DNA of 64,000 bases from an uncultured Eubacteriales bacterium (GTDB lineage Bacteria > Bacillota > Clostridia > Peptostreptococcales > Anaerovoracaceae), in assembly GCA_900542295.1 (NCBI GenBank), contig UQNJ01000001.1, forward strand, positions 1-64,000, given 5' to 3'. Under the pieces are notes generated by a model. The model ran no database searches. It saw nothing but the letters and a program-made list of their open reading frames with translations, and was not told the origin of the DNA. The position numbers and the translations under genes were made by a program. Positions 9,149-17,423 of the stretch are shown in pieces. Numbering within the stretch: position 1 is the stretch's first letter; every line of letters begins with the position of its first letter.

Positions 9149-9697
9149 TTTTTACTCTCTAACATTGTATATGCCTTTGCTGATACAAACGAAACCTTAC
9201 AGTCTTCTAATGTAATTGAAATAAATAAAGAAAGTTTGGAAAAAGGAAGTTTACAATATGGTTTAACCATTAAAGAAGATGGCAGCATTGTTGCCACACC
9301 TACTTCAATTTTTGATTTTGGGATACAATCCTATAATGGCATATTGTATTTACAATCATGGTCTGGCACCCAAATAATTTTTTCTATAAGATTAACCTCA
9401 GTTAATGCTGTTATGTTATCACATTCCGGAACTATTTCAATTCATAAGGTAGGTTTTCTTGGTACAGTAGGTGATTTATATAATTCTATGACATTTAATA
9501 TGAACTCTAAAGTAGGAGGAGTTGTCCATTTAAGTGAAACTTATAGTATGTATGTAGGGAATCAAGATGAAATATATATTAAACTTACCAATTTAAGAGC
9601 TAATAGAGTATCAGATGGAAGGTTATCATTGCCCAATGCACAAAAAAATTTAGCAAGAATGATATTTAACAAAATGATTATAGGGGAAAAATTATGA
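9149..9697 (+). pseudogene. Secreted protein of unknown family lacking its start codon
   Basis: The reading frame is open from a TGA at 9119 to the stop at 9697. Translation from 9149 begins FLLSNIVYAFADTNE, the hydrophobic end and cleavage site of a signal peptide, but there is no ATG, GTG or TTG in frame before it. A good ribosome site stands just upstream at 9138-9145, so the first 10-15 codons seem to have been deleted. A TTG at 9236 could serve only by skipping the signal peptide. The remaining ~165 residues look beta-rich and contain no motif I recognise. It overlaps the next gene by ATGA. Confidence 0.6.
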
Positions 9698-9897
9698 AAA
9701 ATATAACTCGGCAAGAGATATTTGAAACGGATAAGAGTCCCGTCACATGTCCCGACGAATATTTAAAGCATTACGGAGATGATTGCTTTGCCGAAGAGCC
9801 GGAAATGAAAAAGCTGATTTCCCAAAATTTCCGCCTGCAAAAAGCTCTTATCGAAGAATATGCTTGCATGAAAGAAGCACTGAAATTTGCTGCCTGA
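9694..9897 (+). CDS. Small hypothetical protein, probably the front part of a split gene
   Basis: A 67-residue acidic protein whose ATG overlaps the stop of the preceding frame (ATGA), so it is translationally coupled. I recognise no domain; the second half (residues 35-65) looks helical. The next reading frame starts within its last codons in another frame. One extra T in the run at 9886-9888 would explain the split: without it, the frame would continue from ...KEAL straight into the 9887-10402 protein. Confidence 0.5.
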   Translation: MKNITRQEIFETDKSPVTCPDEYLKHYGDDCFAEEPEMKKLISQNFRLQKALIEEYACMKEALKFAA

Positions 9898-10402
9898 AAA
9901 TTTTGGATTTAATGCAATGTTCTTCGCCTGTGGTACGGGTGAAAATAGGGATATTGCAAACAATATCAAAAAAATATACGGGACAATTCTCAATGTAAGA
10001 GACGAAAGGGGAAACCTTATAGGCTATCAGACATCGGACACCTTACCTATGGCTCGCAGCATAATTAAGGAGTTATGGGATGAGGGGAAAATAGATAAAC
10101 ACCTGACTCACTTTCTGTCTTCTGAGGCTACAGGAGGCAGCATAAGTCCTTATATGACTGTCGTAATCCTTGAAAAGAAAGAACCTGCTGTTTCGGCGGC
10201 AGCGGACTTAAAAGAAAGTGAATTTTACGAGAATCTTATCTGTGATATTGCAAACTGCGGACTGGGAGGATTTTTCAGCAATAAATTTTCAACGGAAGAA
10301 CTGGAAAGCGATTTATATATAAGAGCGCTAATGGAACTTGGTCATGATGTATATGCTTTCGGCGAGGAAAACAGTTCGTTATACCATATAATAGTTAAAT
10401 GA
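9887..10402 (+). pseudogene. Hypothetical protein, probable frameshifted continuation of the 9694 gene
   Basis: The open frame of 171 residues can only begin at a TTG (9887), directly after an in-frame TGA at 9881 and without a convincing ribosome site. Early sequence NAMFFACGTGENRDIANNI and a predicted alternation of helices and strands suggest a soluble domain, but I do not recognise the family. The simplest reading is the C-terminal part of one ~237-residue protein whose first part is the 67-residue frame upstream. Translation by reinitiation remains possible. Confidence 0.5.
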
Positions 10403-10409
10403 ACGAATT

Positions 10410-10449
10410 AAAATCACGGTAAGCCGGTTTTGCATGCTGCCGTGATTTT
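10410..10449 (+). terminator. Intrinsic terminator
   Basis: AAAATCACGG (10410-10419) pairs with CCGTGATTTT (10440-10449), with a further short inner stem, and ends in T's. It closes the decayed accessory group before yebC. Confidence 0.75.
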
Positions 10450-10539
10450 GCTTTATAAAAGACTTTTTTATGTGTTTTGAGATTTCGTTTTTTCCATGAG
10501 TAAGAAACTCATATTTTTTACAAATAACTAAATCAAAAC

Positions 10540-10568
10540 TTGAAAGGAATTTACTGTGGTGATATAAT
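10540..10568 (+). promoter_or_regulatory. Promoter for yebC
   Basis: TTGAAA (10540-10545), 17 bases, perfect TATAAT (10563-10568). The AAGGAGGTG ribosome site follows about 30 bases later. Confidence 0.75.
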
Positions 10569-10613
10569 AATAAAAAAGAAAAAAGAAAATATATCACTTA
10601 AGGAGGTGTCTCC

Positions 10614-11342
10614 ATGGGAAGACACGGTACAATAGCCGGAAGAAAAGCAGCGCAGGACTCAAAGAGAGCTGCGATGTTTACTAAATATGCAAGAGCAATT
10701 ACAGTTGCAGCCAAGGACGGCGGCGACCCTGAATATAATGCTTCACTGAGATTGGCAATAGAAAAAGCCAAAGCCATTTCAATGCCCAACGATAACATCA
10801 ACAGAGCAATAAAAAAGGGAACAGGCGAAATGGCCGGTGAAACTTACGAAGAATTAAAATTTGAAGGTTACGGAGTAGCAGGAGTAGCCGTTATAGTAGA
10901 AGCTCTTACTGACAACAATAACAGAACCACATCATCAGTAAGATCGACATTTGACAAATACGGCGGCAATCTGGGAGCACCCGGATGCGTATCGTATATG
11001 TTCTCAAGAAAGGGCATCATACTTATAGAAAAAACAGATAGTATAGACGAGGATACTTTACTCGAGGCAGCACTGGAAGCAGGTGCAGACGATATGATTG
11101 TTCACGATGACAGCTTTGAAATCGTAACAGACCCGTCTGTACATACAGATGTGCATCATGCTCTTACAGATGCAGGTTATGAGATAGCAGAATCCGATGT
11201 TGAGCAGGTTCCTTCAATGGAGTCGACTCCGACAGACCCTGCTGATATTAAAAAATTAGCTAAGATGATAGAGGTTCTTGAAGATAATGACGATGTGCAA
11301 AAGGTATATACAAATTGTGCCATCGATCTTTATGAAGAATAA
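10614..11342 (+). CDS. yebC: YebC/PmpR-family (TACO1) regulator or translation factor
   Basis: The 242-residue product has the usual length and the near-invariant YebC N-terminus (GRHGTIAGRKAAQDSKRA, residues 2-19) followed by the PNDNINRAIKKGTGE stretch. The family was annotated as DNA-binding regulators; recent work links YebC proteins to relief of ribosome stalling at proline runs. It is monocistronic here, with its own strong promoter and ribosome site, and precedes the 6S RNA gene. Confidence 0.95.
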   Translation: MGRHGTIAGRKAAQDSKRAAMFTKYARAITVAAKDGGDPEYNASLRLAIEKAKAISMPNDNINRAIKKGTGEMAGETYEELKFEGYGVAGVAVIVEALTDNNNRTTSSVRSTFDKYGGNLGAPGCVSYMFSRKGIILIEKTDSIDEDTLLEAALEAGADDMIVHDDSFEIVTDPSVHTDVHHALTDAGYEIAESDVEQVPSMESTPTDPADIKKLAKMIEVLEDNDDVQKVYTNCAIDLYEE

Positions 11343-11359
11343 TTTATCCTGAATTTACT

Positions 11360-11365
11360 TATAAT
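11360..11365 (+). promoter_or_regulatory. -10 element for the 6S RNA gene
   Basis: A perfect TATAAT ends 6 bases before the start of the 6S closing stem, which places the transcription start at about 11372. No clear -35 is present at 17 bases. Confidence 0.5.
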
Positions 11366-11371
11366 TAAAAT

Positions 11372-11550
11372 ATTCCTGGGTTATGCGTCAGGGAATCATA
11401 ATTGAACCTACACTTCTAAATCGGGAATTCGGAGTTTTCAAAGCGTTATGTCATGCCTCATTATCAGAGGAAGACAGAGGCGAGAAACAGAGTACCCACC
11501 TATCTTTTGATAGGGCGTCAATTATCTCCCCAACGGTAACCCGGGGTATT
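11372..11550 (+). ncRNA. ssrS: 6S RNA
   Basis: About 180 bases folding back on itself. The 5' end at 11369-11380 (AATATTCCTGGGTTA region) pairs with TAACCCGGGGTATT at 11537-11550, giving the long closing stem around a central bubble that mimics an open promoter. The 3' part carries the segment CACCTATC...GATAGGGCGTCA, which lines up with the well known E. coli 6S element CACCTTG...AAGGGCTTCA, and a C-rich stretch before the closing stem. An intrinsic terminator follows directly. 6S RNA binds the housekeeping RNA polymerase and lowers transcription in stationary phase. No protein-coding role is likely for the 82-codon frame that crosses it. Confidence 0.82.
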
Positions 11551-11551
11551 A

Positions 11552-11580
11552 AATCCAACAGCAATCTGTTGGATTTTTTT
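11552..11580 (+). terminator. Terminator of the 6S RNA gene
   Basis: AATCCAACAG (11552-11561) and CTGTTGGATT (11566-11575) form a perfect 10-bp stem with a CAAT loop, followed by seven T's. Confidence 0.9.
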
Positions 11581-11628
11581 AGGCACTCCGTACTTTGTGA
11601 AATTTTTATAAATTTGATAAAAGGGGGG

Positions 11629-11671
11629 TAGTCAAACACCTGTAAATATTATAGAATATAGCCGTTGACTA
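11629..11671 (+). promoter_or_regulatory. Inverted repeat flanking a possible -10 upstream of focA-like gene
   Basis: TAGTCAA (11629-11635) and TTGACTA (11665-11671) form a perfect inverted repeat around an AT-rich core holding TATAGAAT. It lies 30 bases before the focA-like start and could be an operator or the base of a leader hairpin. Only the repeat itself is seen; the role is inference. Confidence 0.3.
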
Positions 11672-11701
11672 AACGCAAGAAAAAAGGTAAGGTACAGAAC
11701 A

Positions 11702-12541
11702 ATGAATCATTTAAAACCGACAGAAATATTGGAACAGACAGTAAACAGCGGAATTGCCAAAGCAGGCGGTTCTTTTAAGAAGCTTTTGATACTTGGAATA
11801 ATGGCAGGTGCTTATATAGCCTTCGCAGGTGCGGCGGCAAATATGGGTGCATTCAATCTGCTTCTTGAGGCAGGGACTTTCGGACTCGGCAAAATCTTGT
11901 CGGGAACCATTTTTACAGGCGGAATAATAATGGTAACATTGGCGGGAGCCGAATTGTTTACCGGCAACAGCCTTATGACTCTAGCGGTTTTGGAAAAGAA
12001 AATAACCGTATCCAAACTTTTAAGGAACTGGATTATTGTATACATAGCAAACTTTATAGGAAGTGTACTCATAGCGTGGATGGTAGCAAACACAGGTATT
12101 CTTGCTTCAGGCAGTGACATGCTTGGCGCTTTTACCGTAAAAGTGGCAGCCGGAAAAGTAAATATGACTTTTCTCCAATGCTTAATTTCCGGAATACTTT
12201 GTAACTGGCTTGTATGTCTTGCAGTATGGTCTGCAACAGGAGCGTCTACTACAGTAGGCAAAGTATTTGCCTTATTTTTCCCGGTATGGCTTTTTGTAAC
12301 AGGAGGTTTTGAACACAGCGTTGCAAACATGTATTTCATACCTGCCGGAATATTCGCTTCTTCCAACGAAATATTTGCAACACTTTCCGGAGCATCTGCC
12401 GAAGCCTTGGCAAATCTCACGTGGGAAGGCATGATAATAAATAATCTTATCCCTGTAACTATCGGCAACATAATAGGCGGTGGTTTCTTCGTAGCCACTT
12501 TATATTGGCTTGCATTTAAAGGAGGAAAAAATAATGCATAA
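11702..12541 (+). CDS. Formate/nitrite transporter (FNT) family channel
   Basis: A 279-residue, six-helix membrane protein of the FocA/NirC/HSC family. The family signatures AFAGAAANMGAFN (about 40-52), GAELFTGNSL (about 81-90) and GASTTVGKVFALFFPVWLFV near 180-199 are visible. These pentameric channels pass formate, nitrite or hydrosulfide. There is no pyruvate formate-lyase or nitrite enzyme beside it to settle the substrate. Its last codons hold the ribosome site and start of the OPT gene, so the two are coupled. Confidence 0.9.
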   Translation: MNHLKPTEILEQTVNSGIAKAGGSFKKLLILGIMAGAYIAFAGAAANMGAFNLLLEAGTFGLGKILSGTIFTGGIIMVTLAGAELFTGNSLMTLAVLEKKITVSKLLRNWIIVYIANFIGSVLIAWMVANTGILASGSDMLGAFTVKVAAGKVNMTFLQCLISGILCNWLVCLAVWSATGASTTVGKVFALFFPVWLFVTGGFEHSVANMYFIPAGIFASSNEIFATLSGASAEALANLTWEGMIINNLIPVTIGNIIGGGFFVATLYWLAFKGGKNNA

Positions 12542-14138
12542 CAGACAGCTTACTGCAAGAGGACTTATAATTGGAGCCATAGGAAGCATAATACTTACAA
12601 TGAGTTCTATGTTTATTGCCTTAAAGCTCAGCTCGGTTCCTTGGCCAATAATGTTTGTAGTGCTTGTTTCAATGTTTGTTTTGAAGCTGTGCGGCAATAC
12701 TAATCTTCAGGAGATAAATGTTACTCAGACAGCCATGTCGGCAGGAGCTATGGTTGCAGGAGGGCTTGCATTTACTATTCCGGGAATATGGATGTTAAAC
12801 CCCGATGCAGATGTAAGTCTTGGAGATCTGCTTGCAGTCACTCTGGGCGGAGTTGTTTTAGGTTTGATATTTACGGCTTTATTCAGAAAATACTTTATAG
12901 AAACAAAGGAACTGCCTTTTGCTATGGGACAAGCAGCAGCAGCAACCTTGGAAGTAAGTGACAAAGGTTCAAAGAAAGTGATATTGCTGTTCTTATCTAT
13001 GGCAGGTGCCGGAATATTTACTTATCTGAGAGACTGGAAGATGAAAATTGCCTCCACGATTCTCAGTACAAAGACGGCCGCATACGGATCATTTATGGGT
13101 ATATGGCTGTCGCCAATGTTAATATCAATAGGATATATAATTGGACCTGTTGTAATAGGTGTTTGGTTTTTAGGTGCGATTATAGGAGATTTGGGAATAT
13201 TGATAGGCGGAGTGGAGCTGGGACTTTGGGATTCTACAGTAGCAGCCAATATCAAGTCTTCTCTCGGAATCGGTCTTATGGTTGGAACAGGAATAGGTAT
13301 ACTTATAAAAGGAATTATACCTAAAGCTAAGGATATATTCGGCTCTATGTTTGCAAAAGACAGGCTTGGTGACAACTTCATAAATATGCGATGGGCTCCT
13401 ATTATAATGGTTATACTGGCATTTGTATTCACAATAGTTACAGATATGGGAGCAGTAGCTTCTGTTGTTACCATACTCGGTGCATGGCTTACAACATCCA
13501 TGGCGGCACAATGTGTGGGACAGTCGGGTATAAACCCGATGGAAATATTCGGAATTATTGTCCTGATAGCAGCAAAGGCCGTTTCAGATATAGGTCAGGT
13601 TGAAGCATTTTTTGTTGCAGCTGTTATAGCGGTAGCATGCGGTCTTGTAGGTGATGTAATGAATGATTTTAAGGCCGGACATATGCTTCATACAGATCCG
13701 AAAGCACAATGGATAGCAGAAGTAATCGGAGGTCTTATAGGCGGTGTTGTATCTGTTTTGATTCTGTTTATAATATTAAAGGCCTACGGACCTGAAGCTT
13801 TCGGAAGTGAGATGTTCCCGGCTGCTCAGGCATCCGCAGTAGCGGCTATGGTCGGAGGAATATCGAATATGCCTGCATTTATAATAGGTCTCATTGCGGC
13901 AACATTGCTGTATTGTATCAACTTCCCTGTAATAACTCTCGGACTTGGAGTATATCTTCCTTTTTATCTTTCGGCTACGGCAGCAATAGGAGGAGCAATA
14001 AGATTTACAGTTGATAAACTAATTCCTAAGTTTGAAGAAGACGGCAAGGGAACTATAATAGCCTCAGGTCTTCTCGGAGGAGAATCGATAGTAGGTGTAA
14101 TAATAGCAATGTACTATGCTTATCAGATAATCGTATAA
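12534..14138 (+). CDS. OPT family oligopeptide transporter
   Basis: A 534-residue protein with about 14 hydrophobic segments. The start, LTARGLIIGAIGSIILTMSS, followed by ALKLSSVPWPI, matches the prokaryotic OPT family, proton-coupled carriers for oligopeptides or metal chelates. The ATG at 12534 is chosen because AAAGGAGG stands 6 bases before it; it overlaps the focA-like stop by 8 bases. An in-frame TTG at 12510 lies before the ribosome site and is not credible. The pairing of an FNT channel with an OPT carrier is unexplained. Confidence 0.87.
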   Translation: MHNRQLTARGLIIGAIGSIILTMSSMFIALKLSSVPWPIMFVVLVSMFVLKLCGNTNLQEINVTQTAMSAGAMVAGGLAFTIPGIWMLNPDADVSLGDLLAVTLGGVVLGLIFTALFRKYFIETKELPFAMGQAAAATLEVSDKGSKKVILLFLSMAGAGIFTYLRDWKMKIASTILSTKTAAYGSFMGIWLSPMLISIGYIIGPVVIGVWFLGAIIGDLGILIGGVELGLWDSTVAANIKSSLGIGLMVGTGIGILIKGIIPKAKDIFGSMFAKDRLGDNFINMRWAPIIMVILAFVFTIVTDMGAVASVVTILGAWLTTSMAAQCVGQSGINPMEIFGIIVLIAAKAVSDIGQVEAFFVAAVIAVACGLVGDVMNDFKAGHMLHTDPKAQWIAEVIGGLIGGVVSVLILFIILKAYGPEAFGSEMFPAAQASAVAAMVGGISNMPAFIIGLIAATLLYCINFPVITLGLGVYLPFYLSATAAIGGAIRFTVDKLIPKFEEDGKGTIIASGLLGGESIVGVIIAMYYAYQIIV

Positions 14139-14155
14139 GGAAAGACGGGTATTTT

Positions 14156-16816
14156 ATGGACAAAAGGATTGTAATAATAGATGGAAACAGTCTTATCAAC
14201 AGGGCGTTCTATGCAGTTCAGCGGCCTATGATAACCAAGGAGGGTATTTATACCCAAGGTGTTTACGGTTTTTTGAATATGCTCAAAAAAATAGAGAACG
14301 ATTATGAACCGGAATATATTACAGTTGCTTTCGATTTAAAGGCACCTACCTTCAGACATATCGAATATAAAGAATACAAGGCGGGAAGAAAAGCAATGCC
14401 TCCCGAACTTGTAATGCAGATGCCTATAGTTAAAGATGTATTAAGAGCAATGAATATCGAAGTTTTAGAGCTTGAAGGATATGAAGCCGACGATATAATA
14501 GGAACTGTTGCACGAAAAGCCGAAGAGGTGAATATAGGTGCACTTGTGATTACGGGAGACAGAGATGCCCTTCAGTTGGTTTCAGATAAAACTGAGGTTT
14601 TAATAACAAAAAAAGGGATAACGGACTTTGAACTTTACGATATACCAAAAATGAAGGAAAGATACAATCTGACTCCACAGCAGTTCATTGACTTGAAAGG
14701 ACTTATGGGAGATTCCTCAGACAATATCCCGGGAATTCCGGGCGTTGGTGAAAAAACGGGAATAAAACTTTTGGAACAGTTTGGCTCCATAGATAATATG
14801 CTTGCTCATACAGACGAGATATCGGCTAAAAAATTAAGAGAGAAGGTAGAAGAAAATTCGCAGCTTGCAATCCTCAGCAAAAGACTCGCCACCATAAATA
14901 CGGCCGTACCTATAGATACAGATATAGAAAGTTTCAAAATTAAAGAGCCTGATTACGATAAACTTATAGAGCTTTATACAAAACTTGAGTTTAACAGTTT
15001 TTTGAAGAAACTCAAAATTACTTCCCGGCACAGCGCTCCTGTATTCAAAGAGAAAACAGTAAGTAAAAAAATCATAGATTCTGAAGAAAGTTTTAGCTTT
15101 TTATCTGAATTACACGAAAAAGAAAGAGTATATATAAAGACTTTCGGTAATACAAGTCATATCGGGACACCTTTTGTGGAAAGTGTATTTTTGATGGACG
15201 AAGAAAACGCTTTTCTTGTAGATACCGTGACTTTAGGATGCAAATCGTTGGCAGAAAAGCTCAATGCTTTAAATCTTAATCTTATGGGATATGAGATAAA
15301 AAACGATATATATGCATTAAAATTTTACGGATTGGAAAAGTATAATATAATTTTTGATAATTCCGTGGCGGAATATGTACTTGACCCATCAAGAAGTAAA
15401 TATGAAATCAAAAATATAGCCATGGAAAGACTGCATTGTGATATAGACACAGATGAAAATCCTGTTTCACAAGGAAATCAAATAGATTTATTTCACGACA
15501 ATAAGAGTGATATGTTAGATTACGGCCTGAAAATAGGTTCTGTTTCAATGGCTCTTATGGATATAGAAAAAGAAGAGATAAAGGCAAACAATCTCAAAAG
15601 GGTATTTGAAGAAGCAGAGCTGCCTCTTATTGAGGTTCTTGCTTCCATGGAATTTGAAGGTGTAAAGGTCAACAGTGAATTTATAGAAGATTTTGGGGAA
15701 GAACTCAAAGAAAAGATAAATTTATTGGAAAATGATATATATGCAGCGGCAGGTAAAGAATTTAATATAAATTCCCCTATGCAGCTTGGAAATATATTAT
15801 TTGAAGATATGAAGTTACCTTTCTTCGGTAAAAGAACAAAGCGCGGATACAGCACAAGTGCAGAGGTTCTTGAAAAAATCAGAGACAAAGATCCTATAGT
15901 AAATATGGTTCTTGAATACAGAAATCTTACGAAGCTTAATTCTACATATGTAGAGGGAATGAAGCCTTTGATAGGAAACGACGGAAAAATAAGAGCACAT
16001 TTTCAGCAGACAGTAACTGCAACAGGAAGGATAAGCTGTACTGAGCCGAATCTTCAAAACATCCCCATAAGACAAGAACTGGGAAGGAATTTAAGAAAAG
16101 CCTTTGTTGCAGATGATGAAGAACATGTCCTAATAGGTGCAGATTATTCCCAGATAGAATTAAGAGTTTTGGCACATCTTTCAGGCGATGAAGAACTTAT
16201 TGCTGCGTTTAACAGAGGAGACGATATACACAAGCTTACGGCTGCGAGAGTTCTTGGAGTTCCGTTTGATCGGGTGACGCCCCAGGAAAGAAGCAGAGCA
16301 AAGGCAGTAAATTTTGGCGTAATATACGGCATGAGTGGATTTGGACTTAGTGAAGAACTGCAAATTTCAAGAAAAGAAGCAGAAAATTATATAAATGACT
16401 ATTTTGAGAAGCATAGAAAAGTAAAAGAATATATGGATAATCAGATTGCAAACTGCAAAGAAAAAGGTTATTCTGAAACTATATTAGGAAGAAAGCGGCC
16501 TATACATGAGATAAACGCATCGGCTTATATGGTAAGGCAGCTTGGTGAGAGACTTGCAATGAACAGTCCTATACAGGGGAGTGCGGCCGATATAATAAAA
16601 GTTGCAATGGTAAAAGTGCATAACAGTCTTAAAACCCGTTTTCCTGAGACAAAACTTATATTGCAGGTTCATGATGAACTTATACTTTGTGCACCTAAAA
16701 AAGATGAAAAGGATATCAGGGAGCTTTTGAAAAATGATATGCAAGATGCTATAGAGCTATCAGTAAAACTGGTTGCAGATGTTAATGAAGGATATACATG
16801 GTACGATTTAAAATAA
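14156..16816 (+). CDS. polA: DNA polymerase I
   Basis: An 886-residue repair and Okazaki-fragment polymerase. The 5'-nuclease domain covers about 1-290 (DGNSLINRAF at the start, GDRDALQLV, and the helix-hairpin-helix GIPGVGEKTG). The middle 3'-5' exonuclease fold (about 310-480) lacks the DxE catalytic pair, the segment reading VYIKTFGNTSH, so proofreading is probably lost, as in Bacillus and Thermus enzymes. The polymerase domain shows motif A (DYSQIELRVLAHLSGD, about 662), motif B (KAVNFGVIYG) and motif C (VHDEL). coaE follows 4 bases later. Confidence 0.96.
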   Translation: MDKRIVIIDGNSLINRAFYAVQRPMITKEGIYTQGVYGFLNMLKKIENDYEPEYITVAFDLKAPTFRHIEYKEYKAGRKAMPPELVMQMPIVKDVLRAMNIEVLELEGYEADDIIGTVARKAEEVNIGALVITGDRDALQLVSDKTEVLITKKGITDFELYDIPKMKERYNLTPQQFIDLKGLMGDSSDNIPGIPGVGEKTGIKLLEQFGSIDNMLAHTDEISAKKLREKVEENSQLAILSKRLATINTAVPIDTDIESFKIKEPDYDKLIELYTKLEFNSFLKKLKITSRHSAPVFKEKTVSKKIIDSEESFSFLSELHEKERVYIKTFGNTSHIGTPFVESVFLMDEENAFLVDTVTLGCKSLAEKLNALNLNLMGYEIKNDIYALKFYGLEKYNIIFDNSVAEYVLDPSRSKYEIKNIAMERLHCDIDTDENPVSQGNQIDLFHDNKSDMLDYGLKIGSVSMALMDIEKEEIKANNLKRVFEEAELPLIEVLASMEFEGVKVNSEFIEDFGEELKEKINLLENDIYAAAGKEFNINSPMQLGNILFEDMKLPFFGKRTKRGYSTSAEVLEKIRDKDPIVNMVLEYRNLTKLNSTYVEGMKPLIGNDGKIRAHFQQTVTATGRISCTEPNLQNIPIRQELGRNLRKAFVADDEEHVLIGADYSQIELRVLAHLSGDEELIAAFNRGDDIHKLTAARVLGVPFDRVTPQERSRAKAVNFGVIYGMSGFGLSEELQISRKEAENYINDYFEKHRKVKEYMDNQIANCKEKGYSETILGRKRPIHEINASAYMVRQLGERLAMNSPIQGSAADIIKVAMVKVHNSLKTRFPETKLILQVHDELILCAPKKDEKDIRELLKNDMQDAIELSVKLVADVNEGYTWYDLK

Positions 16817-16820
16817 TATT

Positions 16821-17423
16821 ATGAAGACGATAGGTTTGACGGGCGGGATTGGAACAGGAAAGACTACAGTTTCTGAATATTTAAAAGAAAAGGGATGCGT
16901 AATAATAGACGCAGACAAGATTTCTAAAGAAATGACAGAAAAGGGTTCTCCGGCTTTAGAAGAGATTAAAAAAAGCTTTGGAGGAAAATATATATCAAAA
17001 GAAGGTACTCTTGAGAGAAAATTATTGGGGGACCTTGTTTTCAATGATCCGGAAGCTCTTGAAAAACTGCATGCCATAATAACAAAAAAAGTCGAAGAAA
17101 AAATTGATTTGATTTTAAAGCAACTAAAAAAACAGGCCATTGACGATATCGTTGTAATTGATGCGCCTCTCCTGTTTGAATGTGGAATGGAATCGGTAGC
17201 CGACGAAAACTGGTTAATTACAGCAGATATGCAGGTTCGTATAGACAGAGTCAAAAAGCGTGACGGTCTGTCAGAAAAACAGATTCTGGACAGAATAAAC
17301 AATCAGATGTCTGAAGATGAAAAAAGGGGAAAGAGCCGGTGTATTATAGATAATTCCGGAACGGTAGAAGATCTTTACCGACATATAGACAAGATAATCG
17401 AAAGGATAAGAGATGAATTTTAA
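16821..17423 (+). CDS. coaE: Dephospho-CoA kinase
   Basis: The 200-residue cytoplasmic kinase catalyses the last step of coenzyme A synthesis. The P-loop GGIGTGKTT at residues 8-16, the DADKISKEM segment and VIDAPLLFECGM (about 113-124) are diagnostic. Adjacent polA-coaE order is common in Firmicutes. Its last 11 bases overlap the start of the following solute-binding protein gene. Confidence 0.95.
   Translation: MKTIGLTGGIGTGKTTVSEYLKEKGCVIIDADKISKEMTEKGSPALEEIKKSFGGKYISKEGTLERKLLGDLVFNDPEALEKLHAIITKKVEEKIDLILKQLKKQAIDDIVVIDAPLLFECGMESVADENWLITADMQVRIDRVKKRDGLSEKQILDRINNQMSEDEKRGKSRCIIDNSGTVEDLYRHIDKIIERIRDEF

Noticed and set aside
11383..11631. An 82-codon open frame on the plus strand and a 62-codon one on the minus strand.
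   Set aside because: They lie over the 6S RNA and its terminator, lack ribosome sites and have no protein-like sequence.
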